This document shows positions 10,355-20,975 of a stretch of DNA of 34,314 nucleotides, piece by piece. The position numbers and the translations under genes were made by a program. Position 1 is the stretch's first letter. Each line of letters opens with the position of its first letter. The notes under the pieces were generated by a model. The model worked only from the letters and a program-made list of their open reading frames with translations, searched no databases and was not told the origin of the DNA. The stretch covers positions 1 to 34,314 of the forward strand of contig JAWQRM010000054.1 in assembly GCA_033557675.1 (NCBI GenBank). Reading direction: 5' to 3'. The DNA is from Coptodactyla brooksi (taxonomy: Eukaryota; Arthropoda; Insecta; Coleoptera; Scarabaeidae).

Positions 10355-11035
10355 ATAAGGATAATAATGATGCATATTATTATTTATATTAACACTACTA
10401 TAGTAATAATAACAACAAACAAATAAACTGTTATATTTATTTATTATTAAAAGATCTAGTTTAGCTTATACTTGTAAAAGTGTCAATAAATGTATGGTCT
10501 AAATCGCTCCAATTTGAAGATATAGGGCGCAAAAGCAATTTTTTATTACAGCGATTTTTCTTCAAACTGGAAAAATGTGAGACAAAGCTTACGCCACTAT
10601 CTGCCTAGTGTGGGATATCGCTGACTAAAATTTTAAAATTTATCGGAATATTTAAAGAGAACATCTTCACTGTACCCTCTTTAGACAGCTGCTGGCTCCG
10701 CTAGAAAGCATTTTTTGACTATATTTATTGCAAATTTATCGATATTGTTAGTAATAGCATATTGGTGTAATATTCCTCTCTAATTGCAAGACATTCTGTA
10801 TATTAATTTTCTAAAATTCTATGTTTTTACTATAAATCATTTCTATGTTTTTACTACAACACGAATATTTGAACAAAATATTTACTGAAAAAAAAACTAA
10901 TTAAATAACTTTATAATGTAAAAGTACAAATTCATTGTAATTTTTCTTCACATGCCTGATTGACTGATGGATGCCTGTTTCACATTTAGCTGTTTCAGAT
11001 TTAGCTGAATATTAAGTTTTATGTCTCTATTGTCA

Positions 11036-11325
11036 TGCTTGATTTTGTATATTCCGGATTGTTCCATTTTGTTGGTTTTTTCTATTATTGGCTGTGTTGT
11101 GTGTTTCCATGACTGCACACAGCATAAAGCACTCAACATCGCCAACAATAGAAGAATCAACAAAATGGAATAATCTGGAATATATAAAATCAAATGGGCA
11201 CATGTCAAATGAAGTATATCGATAGATACAAAGAGTACAAAACATCTTATATAAAAAGCAAGCAGGATTCCAACTACGCAGGACATGCCCACACAAATTC
11301 CCACATACCTGGTAATGGAGCAGAA
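11036..11325. mobile_element. Penelope-like retroelement relic: two GIY-YIG fragments in inverted orientation
   Basis: Plus strand 11141-11198 and the reverse complement of 11036-11091 both read INKMEQSGIYKIK-like peptide (the plus copy has a stop in place of Q), the start of the GIY-YIG endonuclease typical of Penelope-like elements. The plus copy continues in another frame with SNYAGHAHTNSHIPGNG (about 11265-11325), which fits the downstream part of that domain. The two arms are separated by 49 bp that are themselves partly palindromic (gctgtg and cacagc). Frameshifts and stops show it is dead. What is seen is the inverted pair and the peptides; the family call is from recalled motif similarity. 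Confidence 0.6.
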
Positions 11326-11964
11326 TTTCTAAATAATAAAAACCTTAGGTGAATGCATAAAACTAAATATTCCGGAAAACCTAGAAATAGTCAGAGAACT
11401 GTTTATATTCGTTACTGTATGCTACACATTGTATTATTCGAAGAATAAAGGTAATAAGTCCAATAGTTAATTAAAACGCATTTAGAGATATTGTTTATAA
11501 TATTCTGTTGTTCTATTGTTATTTTATTATTTATAGTAAATTCTGAGCTTAGAATTGTAAATAGTTAATCTAGCTGTTCCCAATTTATTACCATTGTTGT
11601 AAAAATCGAAACGAAAGCAATTACAGTAGTCATCTTTATGTACAATAATTATGCAAACCTTATTGTGATTAGATCTGTGGTAACATTGCTTATAGTAAAG
11701 TTTAGTGATTTAAAAATAAATTTGATATATAGACTATCCAAACCGCAACGACACGTCACTTAAACTCAATACGACTCAACACCAGGAGTTGATGCTATTT
11801 TAGTGATAGCATTGTTGCACTTTAAAGTTCGATTAGGTTAGTAAAACAAAAAAAAAGGTTTTAGCCATTAAACAATTATACAAATTGTGTGCGTAATTTT
11901 CTGGTGAGTTTGAATTCTTTTCTTCAACTGAAATAAATCATATTATTAATAATAACGGTTTTAG

Positions 11965-12197
11965 GTGCTGTTCCTCAGACTCCACACCAATATACTCAAA
12001 TGGAGAGCCCCTTCAAGTGCGATTCGTGCGAACGAAAATATAAATATTTGGGTGGATTGAACTCTCACAAGAGATACGAATGTGGAAAGGAACCTCAGTT
12101 CGTTTGTCAAATAGCCGGATGCGGTTACAAAGCCAAGATCAAAGGAAATCTAAAAATCCACTACGTTCGCAAGCACAAAATAGTTGTTAAAAAATAG
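11965..12197 (+). CDS. lola: lola alternative 3' exon 6 (zinc-finger pair, CX4C type)
   Basis: The acceptor acggttttag is followed by GT and then AVPQTPHQYTQMESP, a longer lead-in than in exons 7 and 8. Finger 1 runs from CDSC to KRYEC (C-x2-C-x12-H-x4-C). After GKEPQFV, finger 2 (CQIAGC to YVRKH) has the four-residue cysteine spacing of exons 3 to 5. The tail KIVVKK ends at TAA 12195-12197. AATAAA lies at 12279-12284. The ATG at 12000 is internal and is not the start. First of three exons packed into about 1 kb, and closely related to exon 7: the linker, finger 2 and tail are nearly the same. Confidence 0.87.
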
Positions 12198-12393
12198 TTT
12201 GCTTTAACAAAATATTGTGCCATGTCTTTATCCTGTACCAAGTATCCTGTGTGCTCTTTTTATACCCCGTAGAAAACGAATAAATATTTTGGACATAATT
12301 TTTCATGATTTATTCGACCACCTGCTTATAATTACTTATAGTTATTTCTAATTATGGCGAACAGAATATTTGTTACAAGTAATTATTTTTTAG

Positions 12394-12587
12394 GTAATTT
12401 AATCAAGTGCGACAGCTGCTCCAAAGTTTACAGATATAAAAGTTCTTTGTCAAACCACAAGAGATACGAATGTGGGAAGGAACCTCAGTTCGGTTGTGAA
12501 ATCGCAGGATGCGAATACAGAGCCAAGACCAAAGGAAATCTAAAAATTCACTACGCCCACAAGCACAAAATAGTGGTTAAAAAATAA
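12394..12587 (+). CDS. lola: lola alternative 3' exon 7 (zinc-finger pair, CX4C type)
   Basis: The acceptor attttttag is followed by GT and then NLIK directly before finger 1 (CDSC to KRYEC), so the linker to the shared part is only four residues. Finger 2 (CEIAGC to YAHKH) keeps C-x4-C-x12-H-x4-H. The tail KIVVKK and stop match exon 6. AATAAA is at 12662-12667. The 75 bp of intron before this exon are nearly the same as those before exon 8, including ttgttacaagtaattatt, so exons 7 and 8 arose from a tandem copy that included the acceptor. The ATG at 12354 lies in the intron and is not the start. Confidence 0.87.
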
Positions 12588-12780
12588 TTTGATTTAACAA
12601 AATATTGTGTCATGTCTTTATAAATATCTTGCTTGCTTCTTTTTGTAACCCGCGAAAGATGAATAAATATTTTGCACATCATTTATCATAATTTATTAGA
12701 CCACATGCTTATAATTAATTATAATTATTTCTGACCATGGTGAACAGAGAGAATATTTGTTACAAGTAATTATTTTTTAG

Positions 12781-12971
12781 GTGATTTGATCAAGTGCGAT
12801 GGCTGTCCGAAAGTTTACAAGTATAAGAGTTCCTTGGCAAACCACAAGAAATACGAATGTGGGAAGGAGCCCTCCTTCCAATGCGAATTATGTAGCTATT
12901 GCACTCACAGGAAGGGCAACTTTCATAGACACATGTTGCATCTCCACTATAACAGATATAGTAAAAGATAA
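12781..12971 (+). CDS. lola: lola alternative 3' exon 8 (zinc-finger pair)
   Basis: The acceptor attttttag at 12780 is followed by GT and DLIK, then finger 1 (CDGC to KKYEC). The linker is GKEPSFQ. Finger 2 (CELC to MLHLH) has the ordinary C-x2-C spacing, not the C-x4-C of its upstream neighbours, although finger 1 and the acceptor region are plainly their paralogue. This suggests two residues were lost from the knuckle or that the second half was exchanged with another exon. The tail is YNRYSKR with TAA at 12969-12971. The helix of finger 2 (THRKGNFHRH) differs from all other exons here, so a distinct DNA target is likely. Confidence 0.87.
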
Positions 12972-13231
12972 AGACATAATGAGATTCCCTCAAGCTGCAA
13001 TAAGTTGTTCGTGAATGATTTTTTTCTGTTGTCTTAATATACAGTGTGTCCACGAAAAAAATTTGAAGTACAAAATTTACACCGCTCACAAATCAGATAA
13101 ATGGTTTTTGAGATATAGAAATATAATTCGTTTTTATTTCTTTTTTTCCGAAGATATCAAAAAACAAAATTGTTTATTTCAAAATTGTTTTGGCTTCAAT
13201 ATATTTTTAATAAATCGTTGCCTATTGAATT

Positions 13232-13276
13232 TATACCACTCTATACGTTTCGGCTTCCACAAGCCATCCTCAGGAA
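13232..13276 (-). repeat. Dispersed repeat with hammerhead-like core (type B, best copy)
   Basis: On the minus strand: CTGAGGA (fits the CUGANGA box), T, GGCTT, GTGG, AAGCC, GAAACG, TATAGAG. The helix GGCTT/AAGCC is perfect. The 3' strand with a cleavage triplet is absent, so only the 5' part of a hammerhead could form. Confidence 0.5.
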
Positions 13277-13353
13277 TGCAGTTTCACTTATTTTGAGAAT
13301 GTACAAATTATGAGAATGTACAAAAATGTACAAAATACAAATAATGTTACACT

Positions 13354-13390
13354 CCTGAAAGTGACTTGTGGAGAACAAAACATATAAATA
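13354..13390 (+). repeat. Dispersed repeat, degenerate type B copy
   Basis: CTGAAAGTGACTTGTGGAG followed by AACAAAACATAT. It is clearly related to 10319 but the GAAACG box is lost. It faces the copy at 13232 in opposite orientation. Confidence 0.4.
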
Positions 13391-13461
13391 AAGATAATAA
13401 ATAAAATAGTGATGGATTTTATCATTTATGTAAAAAAAGAGAATGCTCAATAAATTCAGGG

Positions 13462-13501
13462 TCCCTTGCTTCGCTAACCAAATTAGCATCGTCCAGAGCG
13501 A
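13462..13501 (-). repeat. Dispersed repeat, degenerate type A copy
   Basis: On the minus strand: GCTCTGGACGA, T, GCTAA, TTTGG, TTAGC, GAAGC. The helix GCTAA/TTAGC is perfect, but the first box is altered, the GAAA box is changed to GAAG, and the 3' cleavage strand is missing. Confidence 0.4.
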
Positions 13502-13976
13502 CTATATCAGAAGCGATAAATAATACCGCTTGTTATTATTTTTAATGCAGTTTCAAGAACTGGCAAGAATAAATAACAGAAAATAATTAAATTTGCATAT
13601 CTATCTAAAAAAGCAATACTAAGAATACTCAGATATTTAAAGATGTGATTACCTAGATCATAAACAAATATACTCGAACCATTCTTTTGAAATACAGGGA
13701 GTTACTTTTTTTAAAAATTAACTATTTTTATTTATTTTCAGGAGTTGTTTTATTAAACTTGAAACAGGTTAATAATAATAACTTAAAAAAAAATAAAAAT
13801 GCTAAACATTGCCCCCTTACATATCGGAACATACTTGAGGGATCACAGTATAACATTGTTACATGATTCTGTAAAACTCTTTAATTATAGTATTCTTCTT
13901 ACTTAATTTTCGATATCATCATATGTTACAATAGTTTATTTATTACTAAAAATCCCTACAGCACAGTAATATGAGT

Positions 13977-14070
13977 ACTAATAATTTAGTATAATAAATT
14001 TAAAAGTAGTATAATTTAGTACAATAGTACTTATACTAATAAATTTAGTATAAGTACTAAATTTAATGTA
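13977..14070. repeat. TTTAGTATA-rich imperfect repeat cluster
   Basis: The words tttagtata, agtacta and their complements recur several times in about 95 bp, in both orientations. It is low-complexity sequence of unknown origin. Confidence 0.4.
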
Positions 14071-14598
14071 GCAGGGATTTAATAATTTACTGTAACAAAA
14101 AGTACTTTGATATCTTCTGGAAGTCTGACGGTTAGTTTTTTATTTAATTCTTTTTTCTCTTGGACACAATGTGTTTATGTAAACATTGTTGCTTTTTCTT
14201 GTACAGAGATAAAATTTAAAAGTCATCAAAAATATGTAACAATTTTTTAAAGAATTGTTTATTAAATTAACAAATACAGGCTTAACCATTGAATGCAACT
14301 CATCATATGTAACTATGATAATTATAAATAACATAGACTATCGCATATTATATTATTATTTGAAACATGTTCTAATGCAATCAAAATAAAAGAAACATTA
14401 TCATCTTTTGTACTTTTATAGTCATCCATTCCCTATCATTAAGCTCTACATTTCCTGTAATTTATTTTCTACCTGTAACGTGAGTGTTAGTGAATAAAAG
14501 AAACAGATAATAGTTCTTTTAATTCTTTTGTACACATCTTTAAATTGTAATAGTAGTAAATAGTTTCCGCCTAATATTAACATACAATTTTGTTTCAG

Positions 14599-14801
14599 GT
14601 CGTCTCAAAAACATTAACAGACGTTTCAAATGTTCTACTTGCGATAAAAGTTACACGATGAAATCCAATTTGAGCAGACACATGCGCATTGAATGCGGAA
14701 AAGAAAAGAAAATTTGCTGCCCTCTGTGCTCTTTCAGATTTTACTACAGATCCGAATTGAAAGGGCACTTGTTGAATAAACATAAAGTTAAGATAGAGTA
14801 A
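14599..14801 (+). CDS. lola: lola alternative 3' exon 9 (zinc-finger pair)
   Basis: The acceptor ttgtttcag is followed by GT, then RLKNINRRFK, finger 1 (CSTC to MRIEC, C-x2-C-x12-H-x4-C), the linker GKEKKIC and finger 2 (CPLC to LLNKH, C-x2-C-x12-H-x4-H), a tail KVKIE and TAA at 14799-14801. It has no useful ATG ahead of the fingers, so ORF scanning reports only a shadow on the other strand (14595-14783). The phase and finger layout match the other eleven exons. The basic lead-in and the FRFYYRSELKG helix region are unlike exons 3 to 8, so it is not part of that expansion. No AATAAA is obvious close to the stop. Confidence 0.87.
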
Positions 14802-15331
14802 GCTTCATGGTAAGCATAGAGAAAAATGGTTAAAACAGAAAAAGGTGACTCGAAATGTTTTATCCGTTTTTAATGTAGTTAAAAAGTAATAAGTTAGAGG
14901 TTAGTATTCTAAGAGATGAGGTTATTATAACACAATAATTTTAAGAGAATAAGAAATTTTACATTCCTAAGGTTAAACAAAACTGACTTCTCATTTGCCC
15001 TATATGTAGACATAAGTTTTAGTTGTAATATGTAAATAAGCCTAAATTCAAATATTTTGTAAGAAGTAGTTTGTAGTAAGCAATGCGTTTTTTCTTGTTA
15101 TATTATACTTTGTCTCAAAAAGGAATGATGACAATATTAACTTAATGTTTTGGCGAAAATAACAGATATAATTATCATGCATCATAACCTAACTAACTAA
15201 AACACATATCATTTAGTAATCAAAAATACACAAAATAGAGCAATATTTTTAGTTTCATTAAGTGTGTTTGATTTGGCACACGAATATTAACAAAATAATG
15301 TTTTATCAATGAGAAAAGTAATAAGAAATAA

Positions 15332-15810
15332 CTGAAAACTGATTAATTATTATTAGATTATGTTTTAAGCTGCAAGCATTAATATTAACCCTTTCTACAG
15401 CCCTTGTTTGATTATTTTGAAGTACTAAGTTTGTGTGCTTATTCTGTTGGTTATTCATTCAAACTTCTTTGTGTTCTGAAATTTTTTCTGCTTTATAAGA
15501 CTTAATCTAAAAAAAAATAAAATCTTAATGCATACATATTGAATTTTTTACTTATAAATTCGCTGAAAACTGATTCAGTTGGTATTATTCATTCTTACAC
15601 TATGTTTTAATCTACAAGCATTAATTTACCTCTTTTCACAAACCCTATTGAGCTCTTTTGGAGTAATCAATTATGCACTTATTTTATAGATTATTTATTC
15701 TAAAACTTTTTTCTTAGAAAGTTGTCTGCTTTATGGGATTTCAAACTAAAACATAAAATTCGGATTAAATATGTTAGGACACAGAATGTATTTTTTTACT
15801 TATAAATTTG
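15332..15810. repeat. Noncoding direct tandem duplication, two units of about 230-245 bp
   Basis: Both units start ctgaaaactgatt, share gttttaa, caagcattaat and gcttat or gcactta blocks in the same order, and end tttacttataaattcg or tttacttataaatttg. The units are well diverged (many substitutions and small gaps), so the duplication is old. Confidence 0.6.
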
Positions 15811-16244
15811 AAACGAGTTGCAAAACTAAATATTCAATAAAAGATATTCAAGTGTAGGGGATCAATAAATAAATCCGAATTTTGAGTAAGCCTATTTTGC
15901 AAATCATTCAATTTTTTAACTTTTCTGTTTCTTACAATATCGTGACACAACCTTCAATCAGATTGCATATTTTTTTTCAAATTACAATTCTAGAGGATTA
16001 CAGCTTTTGTCATTTCTAAATTTTATGTCAAACCGCCTCATTTTGGCACAATTAGCAATTATTTTTTTTTAAATAATTTCTGTTATAAAAGGGAATATTA
16101 ATTGCCCACCCGATATAATAAACCAATTCAGATTTATAGGTGAAAACGTATATTTTTCATGAAGTCCACAGTGTGGATATGTTTTTGTATAAAGAAAAGC
16201 TTAATGTTAAGGGTTTGACACATTTGCCTTCGTAAGAAATGAAT

Positions 16245-16287
16245 GCTCGGCGCACGTTTCGCGAATCTAGTTAGCATCATCAGGAGC
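16245..16287 (-). other. Hammerhead-ribozyme-like motif (type A), one lesion
   Basis: On the minus strand: GCTC, CTGATGA, T, GCTAA, CTAGA, TTCGC, GAA, ACG, TG, CGC, C, GAGC. The outer helix GCTC/GAGC and the box CTGATGA are intact. One mismatch sits in helix II. The base before the cleavage position is C instead of U, which breaks the A-U pair at 15.1-16.1, so activity is doubtful. It is related to 29023-29065. Confidence 0.5.
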
Positions 16288-16570
16288 GATGAAAAAACCT
16301 GCATCGAGTATTCATTTGCCAAATTTGTAATGATGACAATTGTTTTACTTTCATAGAAAACTCTCTTGTTAAAAAGTGCACTAGGTGGCCAAGTAAAAAA
16401 GAACTTCTAAGCTTTGGGAAACTCGCTAGAAATTATTTTGTTAATTTCTATATTTGCTGCTAGAGGACGCAAATATTTTAGAGGCACTTATTTCTTTTGC
16501 TCATCAGATGCAGATGAGTCACTTTTTTGTGCACAATCATGAAACAATATGTGTACGTATTCAAATGTTT

Positions 16571-16825
16571 TTTATTCAAGTTTATAGCTGACTAAATTTG
16601 AAATGCTTCTAAAACTACTCTCCTCCAAAAAGGAAAAAGTATTTGAACAATACAGTGCTAATTTAGGTACCACTTTTGAATATAATTGGCATGATTTTGT
16701 CGTGGAACTTATTACTTTTAGTTTGTTGATTGTTATTCAAAAATTTGTATTCAGGTTTATAACCTACTAAATTTTAAATGCTAGTAAAATTGCTTTCCTC
16801 CAAAGAAGAAGTATCAGAACAGTAG
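16571..16825. repeat. Pair of 75-bp direct repeats
   Basis: 16571-16650 and 16748-16825 share tttata, ctactaaattt or gactaaattt, aaatgct, aaaa and tcctccaaa blocks in the same order. The function and family are unknown. Confidence 0.5.
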
Positions 16826-18644
16826 AAGATGCCTCACATCTTCTGTTATGGTTGGTTAAATTTGAAACACTAAGTCTTCTGTTGTCGAATTCGCCAAATT
16901 CAATTAAACCTAACGAAAGTTGTAGCCATTTCTTCAGGATGATGTCGATGTTGATGTTTGACAGATGTTGAAGAAATTCTATTTGAAACAATAAATATAA
17001 AAGTGTCAAATTCAGTTGACACTATTACACATGTTTCCGATGTAGAGAGAAAAGATTTTTATAAAAGACTTACTAAAACATAATTTCGGGTGGTTTCTTA
17101 GATATAGTGTGAGGTTTCTTAAATGTACGGTAAAAGCTATTGTTTATTTGCACACCCGGTGTATTATCGGTTGGACACATGGTCCACATCTCATTTTTAT
17201 TAAGAGAAAAAGTTAAGTTTTAATAGATGTTGTTTTTATAGAAGTTAAGTTTTATTCTGTTTTTATAGAAAAAGTTCTAACCACCACGAATTTCCCAATA
17301 CAGTTTTATTTAGAAATGGAATATGATGTTGCCCGAAAATCAAGGTATTTTTAAATTCAGCTTAGTGCGTAGCTCCTCATTTTGAGACATCGTATATATC
17401 GATTAATTACATACAGTTTATAACATAGAATGCAACAAGCTACGCTTAATTTTCCATTATCTGTCTGACTCATCAAAAGTATTACTTAATTAAGTATTAT
17501 TTTAATCGATCTCTATTTATTATTTCTATTATATACACTTATTTACTTTTTAATGTCATTTTATATACAACAATAAAAATAATACTACAGAAAAATGTAA
17601 CTCACCATTTTATTAATTGAATTCTTCGTATATAATGCAGTTCGTTATACAGGAGTTTTTTAACTTCAAGGGTGACAGTCCAAAGTAAATAACAATAATA
17701 AATATAAAAAAAATATAAAAGTTGGACATACTGGAAACTTCGTTTTTATTTTCAGGATTACTGAACTGATTTACTGACTGACATGACTGAAACTGAGTAA
17801 ATTAAAATGACACAATTTAGCTTACACAGGCATCTTGAACATTGTTTAATACAAAGGAGCCATCCTTTCAGTAATAATAATAAGTGCAAGTTTGTGAGTA
17901 GTTTTTACAGCAGCCCGAAGCAGACACAAACTTTGTGATGAATGATTTTTCTTGTGTCTAGAGTTACCCAACTAATTTTCGATATATTATTAGGTTGGTA
18001 TTGTTGGTATTAGCGCTGCATACTTAAACCTCTTCAAGACAATTTTTAAAAATCATGCAGATTTATTTTAGGCATACAAAGGCCTTAATTTGCACTCAAA
18101 ACAAGATACACTATTACAAAAGGAATTAATATTTTCCCACGGGGTTGTACAAGACCATTGTTTAATAAGATGATACAATTTATGTTATTTAACAGTTTAA
18201 ATGTCAAATATTAATAAGAGTTTGCAGATAAGACACTTTACAAGAGGTGCTAGAAGATATTCAATTAGATATGACACAAAAAGACTGAAGGTGGTATACA
18301 GAAGTAATAAACACTGATCCAGACCTTTCTACGGATTCAACAATCATCTCTACCGTGTACTTTTTTATCAATAAAATATTTAACTTTATACTATGTATAA
18401 GACGTATATTTATTGGCCATTGTTAAAACATGGTAACGTTTTGGGACATCTATATACAGATTTATGTGCAAGTTACTTTAATTAATTATAATTTGGGTAT
18501 ACATGTTTGGTGGTATTTAATTTCACTGAAGTGATTCACACATCTGTCAAATAAACATGTGATAAAAAAGATCTTTGCACATTTTGCAGGTAGGCTGCCC
18601 TTCCTAAGACACTGACACGTGATTCTAACACATTTTCTTTTTAG

Positions 18645-18883
18645 GTTACGACGTAAAATTACCCGAAATGATCTGCAACAATTGCGGAAAGGCTTTTACA
18701 CTGAGAAACAGTTTTTACCTACACGTCACCTACTTCTGCGGCAAGCAGCCAAAGTTTCAGTGCCCCTGGATTAATTGCGATTACAAAGGAAAAATCAAGC
18801 AACACGTAAAGAGGCACATGAAGCAAGTACACGGATGCAGTGCGGAACAATTGCGAAACGTCAGAATTGCAAAGTTAGATTAA
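18645..18883 (+). CDS. lola: lola alternative 3' exon 10 (zinc-finger pair, longer tail)
   Basis: The acceptor tttctttttag is followed by GT, then YDVKLPEMI, finger 1 (CNNC to VTYFC, C-x2-C-x12-H-x4-C), the linker GKQPKFQ, finger 2 (CPWINC to MKQVH) with C-x4-C spacing, and an unusually long 17-residue tail (GCSAEQLRNVRIAKLD region) before TAA 18881-18883. AATAAA at 18942-18947 followed by a GT-rich stretch makes a good polyadenylation site. The C-x4-C second finger (CPWINC) differs in sequence from the CEVEGC group, so the spacing may be older than the exon 3 to 7 expansion. The ATG at 18668 is internal. Confidence 0.86.
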
Positions 18884-19098
18884 GAATTTACGTAGATTTA
18901 ATAATTAATGTCACACCTAATGTCTGTATACTTACTACATAAATAAACGTTTGTGATGTAATACCAAAGAGAAATAACTTTTTATTGTGACTGTTTTTAA
19001 TCTGACAATACACGTAAGGTTATGCAACCATCTTACAACATCTAACCCTTTGACCCTTCTTACCCTCCCTACAGTGTGTTAAGTTAACGATAACCAGC

Positions 19099-19127
19099 GG
19101 TGTTCGACTGGTTGCCGGGACTAACAG
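19099..19127 (+). repeat. 29-nt dispersed repeat, exact inverted match at 1027
   Basis: Exact reverse complement of 1027-1055, with unrelated flanks apart from loosely similar pyrimidine-rich sequence upstream. The exactness in otherwise diverged noncoding DNA points to a mobile-element piece or a constrained site. Confidence 0.6.
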
Positions 19128-20975
19128 AATGAAGGAGCTATTGTTAGGTCCATAGGTTTTATTACTTTTCAAATCGGTTTGAAACCTTCGTTGAATACAC
19201 AATTATCCAGCAGAATAGTTGGATAATGTGCTGCATAACTTTAGATGATTACTAGTAAACTATTGTAGTTTTGTGGTTTGTCAAATTGGATGTTGTATTT
19301 AACAACTACATTCTATCATTCTGCAGTTATGAGATAAACTGGTTGTTGTTTTTAATCGGAAACCATAGTTAGCTATCACTTTTTAAAAAGATATTTTTGA
19401 TAGCTATAACGATATACCACATGACAATATTGTTTTATTACAACTATTTTTGTAGTATTTTACTTATGAAACAGAGCTGACCATGACAAAAAGAATGACA
19501 ACTTTTAAGAAGAAATTTTGAAAACAAATTCTGGCATTAATGTAAATAATCAATTATAAATAATATTGAAAATGATCTTAGAGACCCGGTACTCTAAACT
19601 TTCAATATGATTGATTTACACTGTCAGAAAATCTACTAACTGATTATTAAAAAAAATGCAGTTTGTATACTAATAATAATGAGAAGCGATTCGAACATGC
19701 TTTCTTCTAAAATTCTTCTTTTTCCTATTCTTCCTAGATTTCTTCCTAAAAACCAGGACATGCTCAGAATTAGAAAGGTTTGTTAAAGTTTAAAGTTGTC
19801 AGCTCTTTTGCCAGGGCCAGCTTTATGTTATAAATAAAACAATTCAAAAATCGTTATAGCTATTTTATTTTTTATGTTAACAATGTCATGTGATTTATCG
19901 TTATAATTGTTAAAAAACTACCTTTTTTAGGAGCTGTCTGTGGTGGTTCCCATTTAAAGAAAACACAGGGTTAATCATAACTCTAAAATGACTACAGCTG
20001 CATAAAAAGTTGAATACCTTTCAGCTATATTATTAAAAACCTAATCAATATTTCTCAGTGCTGCTTGTAAGTTCTTCCAACCTGATGGGGAACACAGCAA
20101 CTTGAAGGCATAAGTTAAATAGTTTTGTAACAGGAGGTGCAATATCATGTTCACTGATAAGTTATTAAAACTAAATGATTAGCTGCCAGATGGGAGGTGA
20201 CTTCACCATGAGTTTTCTTTCAAGCTATGATGAATTATTGAAAATATTATCCCATATATAATGAAGAATTGACTAAATTCTTCTGGACTTCTTCGCAGAA
20301 TTAATTATATAATTCCCAGTTCCCTGTCTTTATTATCTTTTCAGGAGTTACAAACTTTATTAGGAGTTACAGGAGTTAATAAATTTCGCGAAATATATTA
20401 CAAGTGAGTTTAAATGCTGTTCAGGATTTGGAAGCTTACGTAAGCTATCAGTGCGCTTTTGGACCAGATAACCTCATCACAGAAGAAAATGAAGACTCTG
20501 AACTAATGAAAAAAAAAACTATAAATATAACGTTATAATAAATATATTTTTGTTTACTTAAGTGTAAAATAATATTTACTAACTATGAAGCATAACAAGA
20601 ATAGCAAAAAGCTGGTAAAGAATCTTGTCTTGAAGCTTAACGAAGCTTTCATGTTACGAAAAGACAAAGCCACATTTTTTGTCAAAAAATTGCAAATATT
20701 TGAAAATTAATATTTAATTATTTTAATTATTTTTCATGTGAGAAATCATAAAGTACAATAAATCATCAGAGAAGTTTAAACATGCTTTGTAGATTGCATT
20801 TTTGATCACTTGAAGATTGTTATAGTGGCTGTCATCTCGATAAACTGCTATTACCAGATGTTTTATTGATAACATTAACTCTATTGATAACATTACTGTA
20901 CAACCCTGAAAACATAATAGTACTAGAGATCTTGAGGACCTAATATACAGTGTGACCGAAAATTACACTACATAA

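Larger units (their letters stand above)
9110..10945 (+). repeat. Tandem segmental duplication, copy 3 (carries lola exon 5)
   Basis: It matches copy 2 in the 5' intron block (around 9165-9290), the exon, the AATAAA region, and the 3' blocks up to about 10945. It lacks much of the 5' portion seen in copies 1 and 2, so the second duplication used a shorter unit. Confidence 0.7.
9699..11964. other. Noncoding spacer between lola exons 5 and 6
   Basis: Exon 5 3' UTR, the 3' half of segmental copy 3, a type B hammerhead-like repeat (10319-10354), and the inverted Penelope-like fragments at 11036-11325. Beyond 11430 it is plain AT-rich sequence up to the exon 6 acceptor. Confidence 0.6.
12972..14598. 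other. Noncoding spacer between lola exons 8 and 9
   Basis: No exon was recognised. It holds hammerhead-like repeat pieces at 13232-13276 (minus), 13354-13390 (plus) and 13462-13501 (minus), and a TTTAGTATA-rich stretch (13977-14070). Open frames at 13015-13296, 13241-13489 and 14140-14334 are low-complexity and lack domain support. Confidence 0.6.
14802..18644. other. Long noncoding spacer between lola exons 9 and 10
   Basis: No exon was found. It holds a direct tandem duplication of about 230 bp (15332-15810), a pair of 75-bp direct repeats (16571-16650 and 16748-16825) and a type A hammerhead-like repeat on the minus strand (16245-16287). Open frames at 16134-16322 and 16767-17009 run through these repeats and are not considered genes. 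Confidence 0.6.

Noticed and set aside
10948..11304. 118-codon minus-strand frame with hydrophobic stretches, suggestive of a membrane protein
   Set aside because: The frame is largely the antisense of the plus-strand Penelope-like fragment; only the NKMEQSGIYKIK part is meaningful, as the inverted second copy.
12790..13089. Open frames on both strands over exon 8 (minus 12790-13089, plus 12799-13014)
   Set aside because: They are shadows of the zinc-finger exon in other frames.
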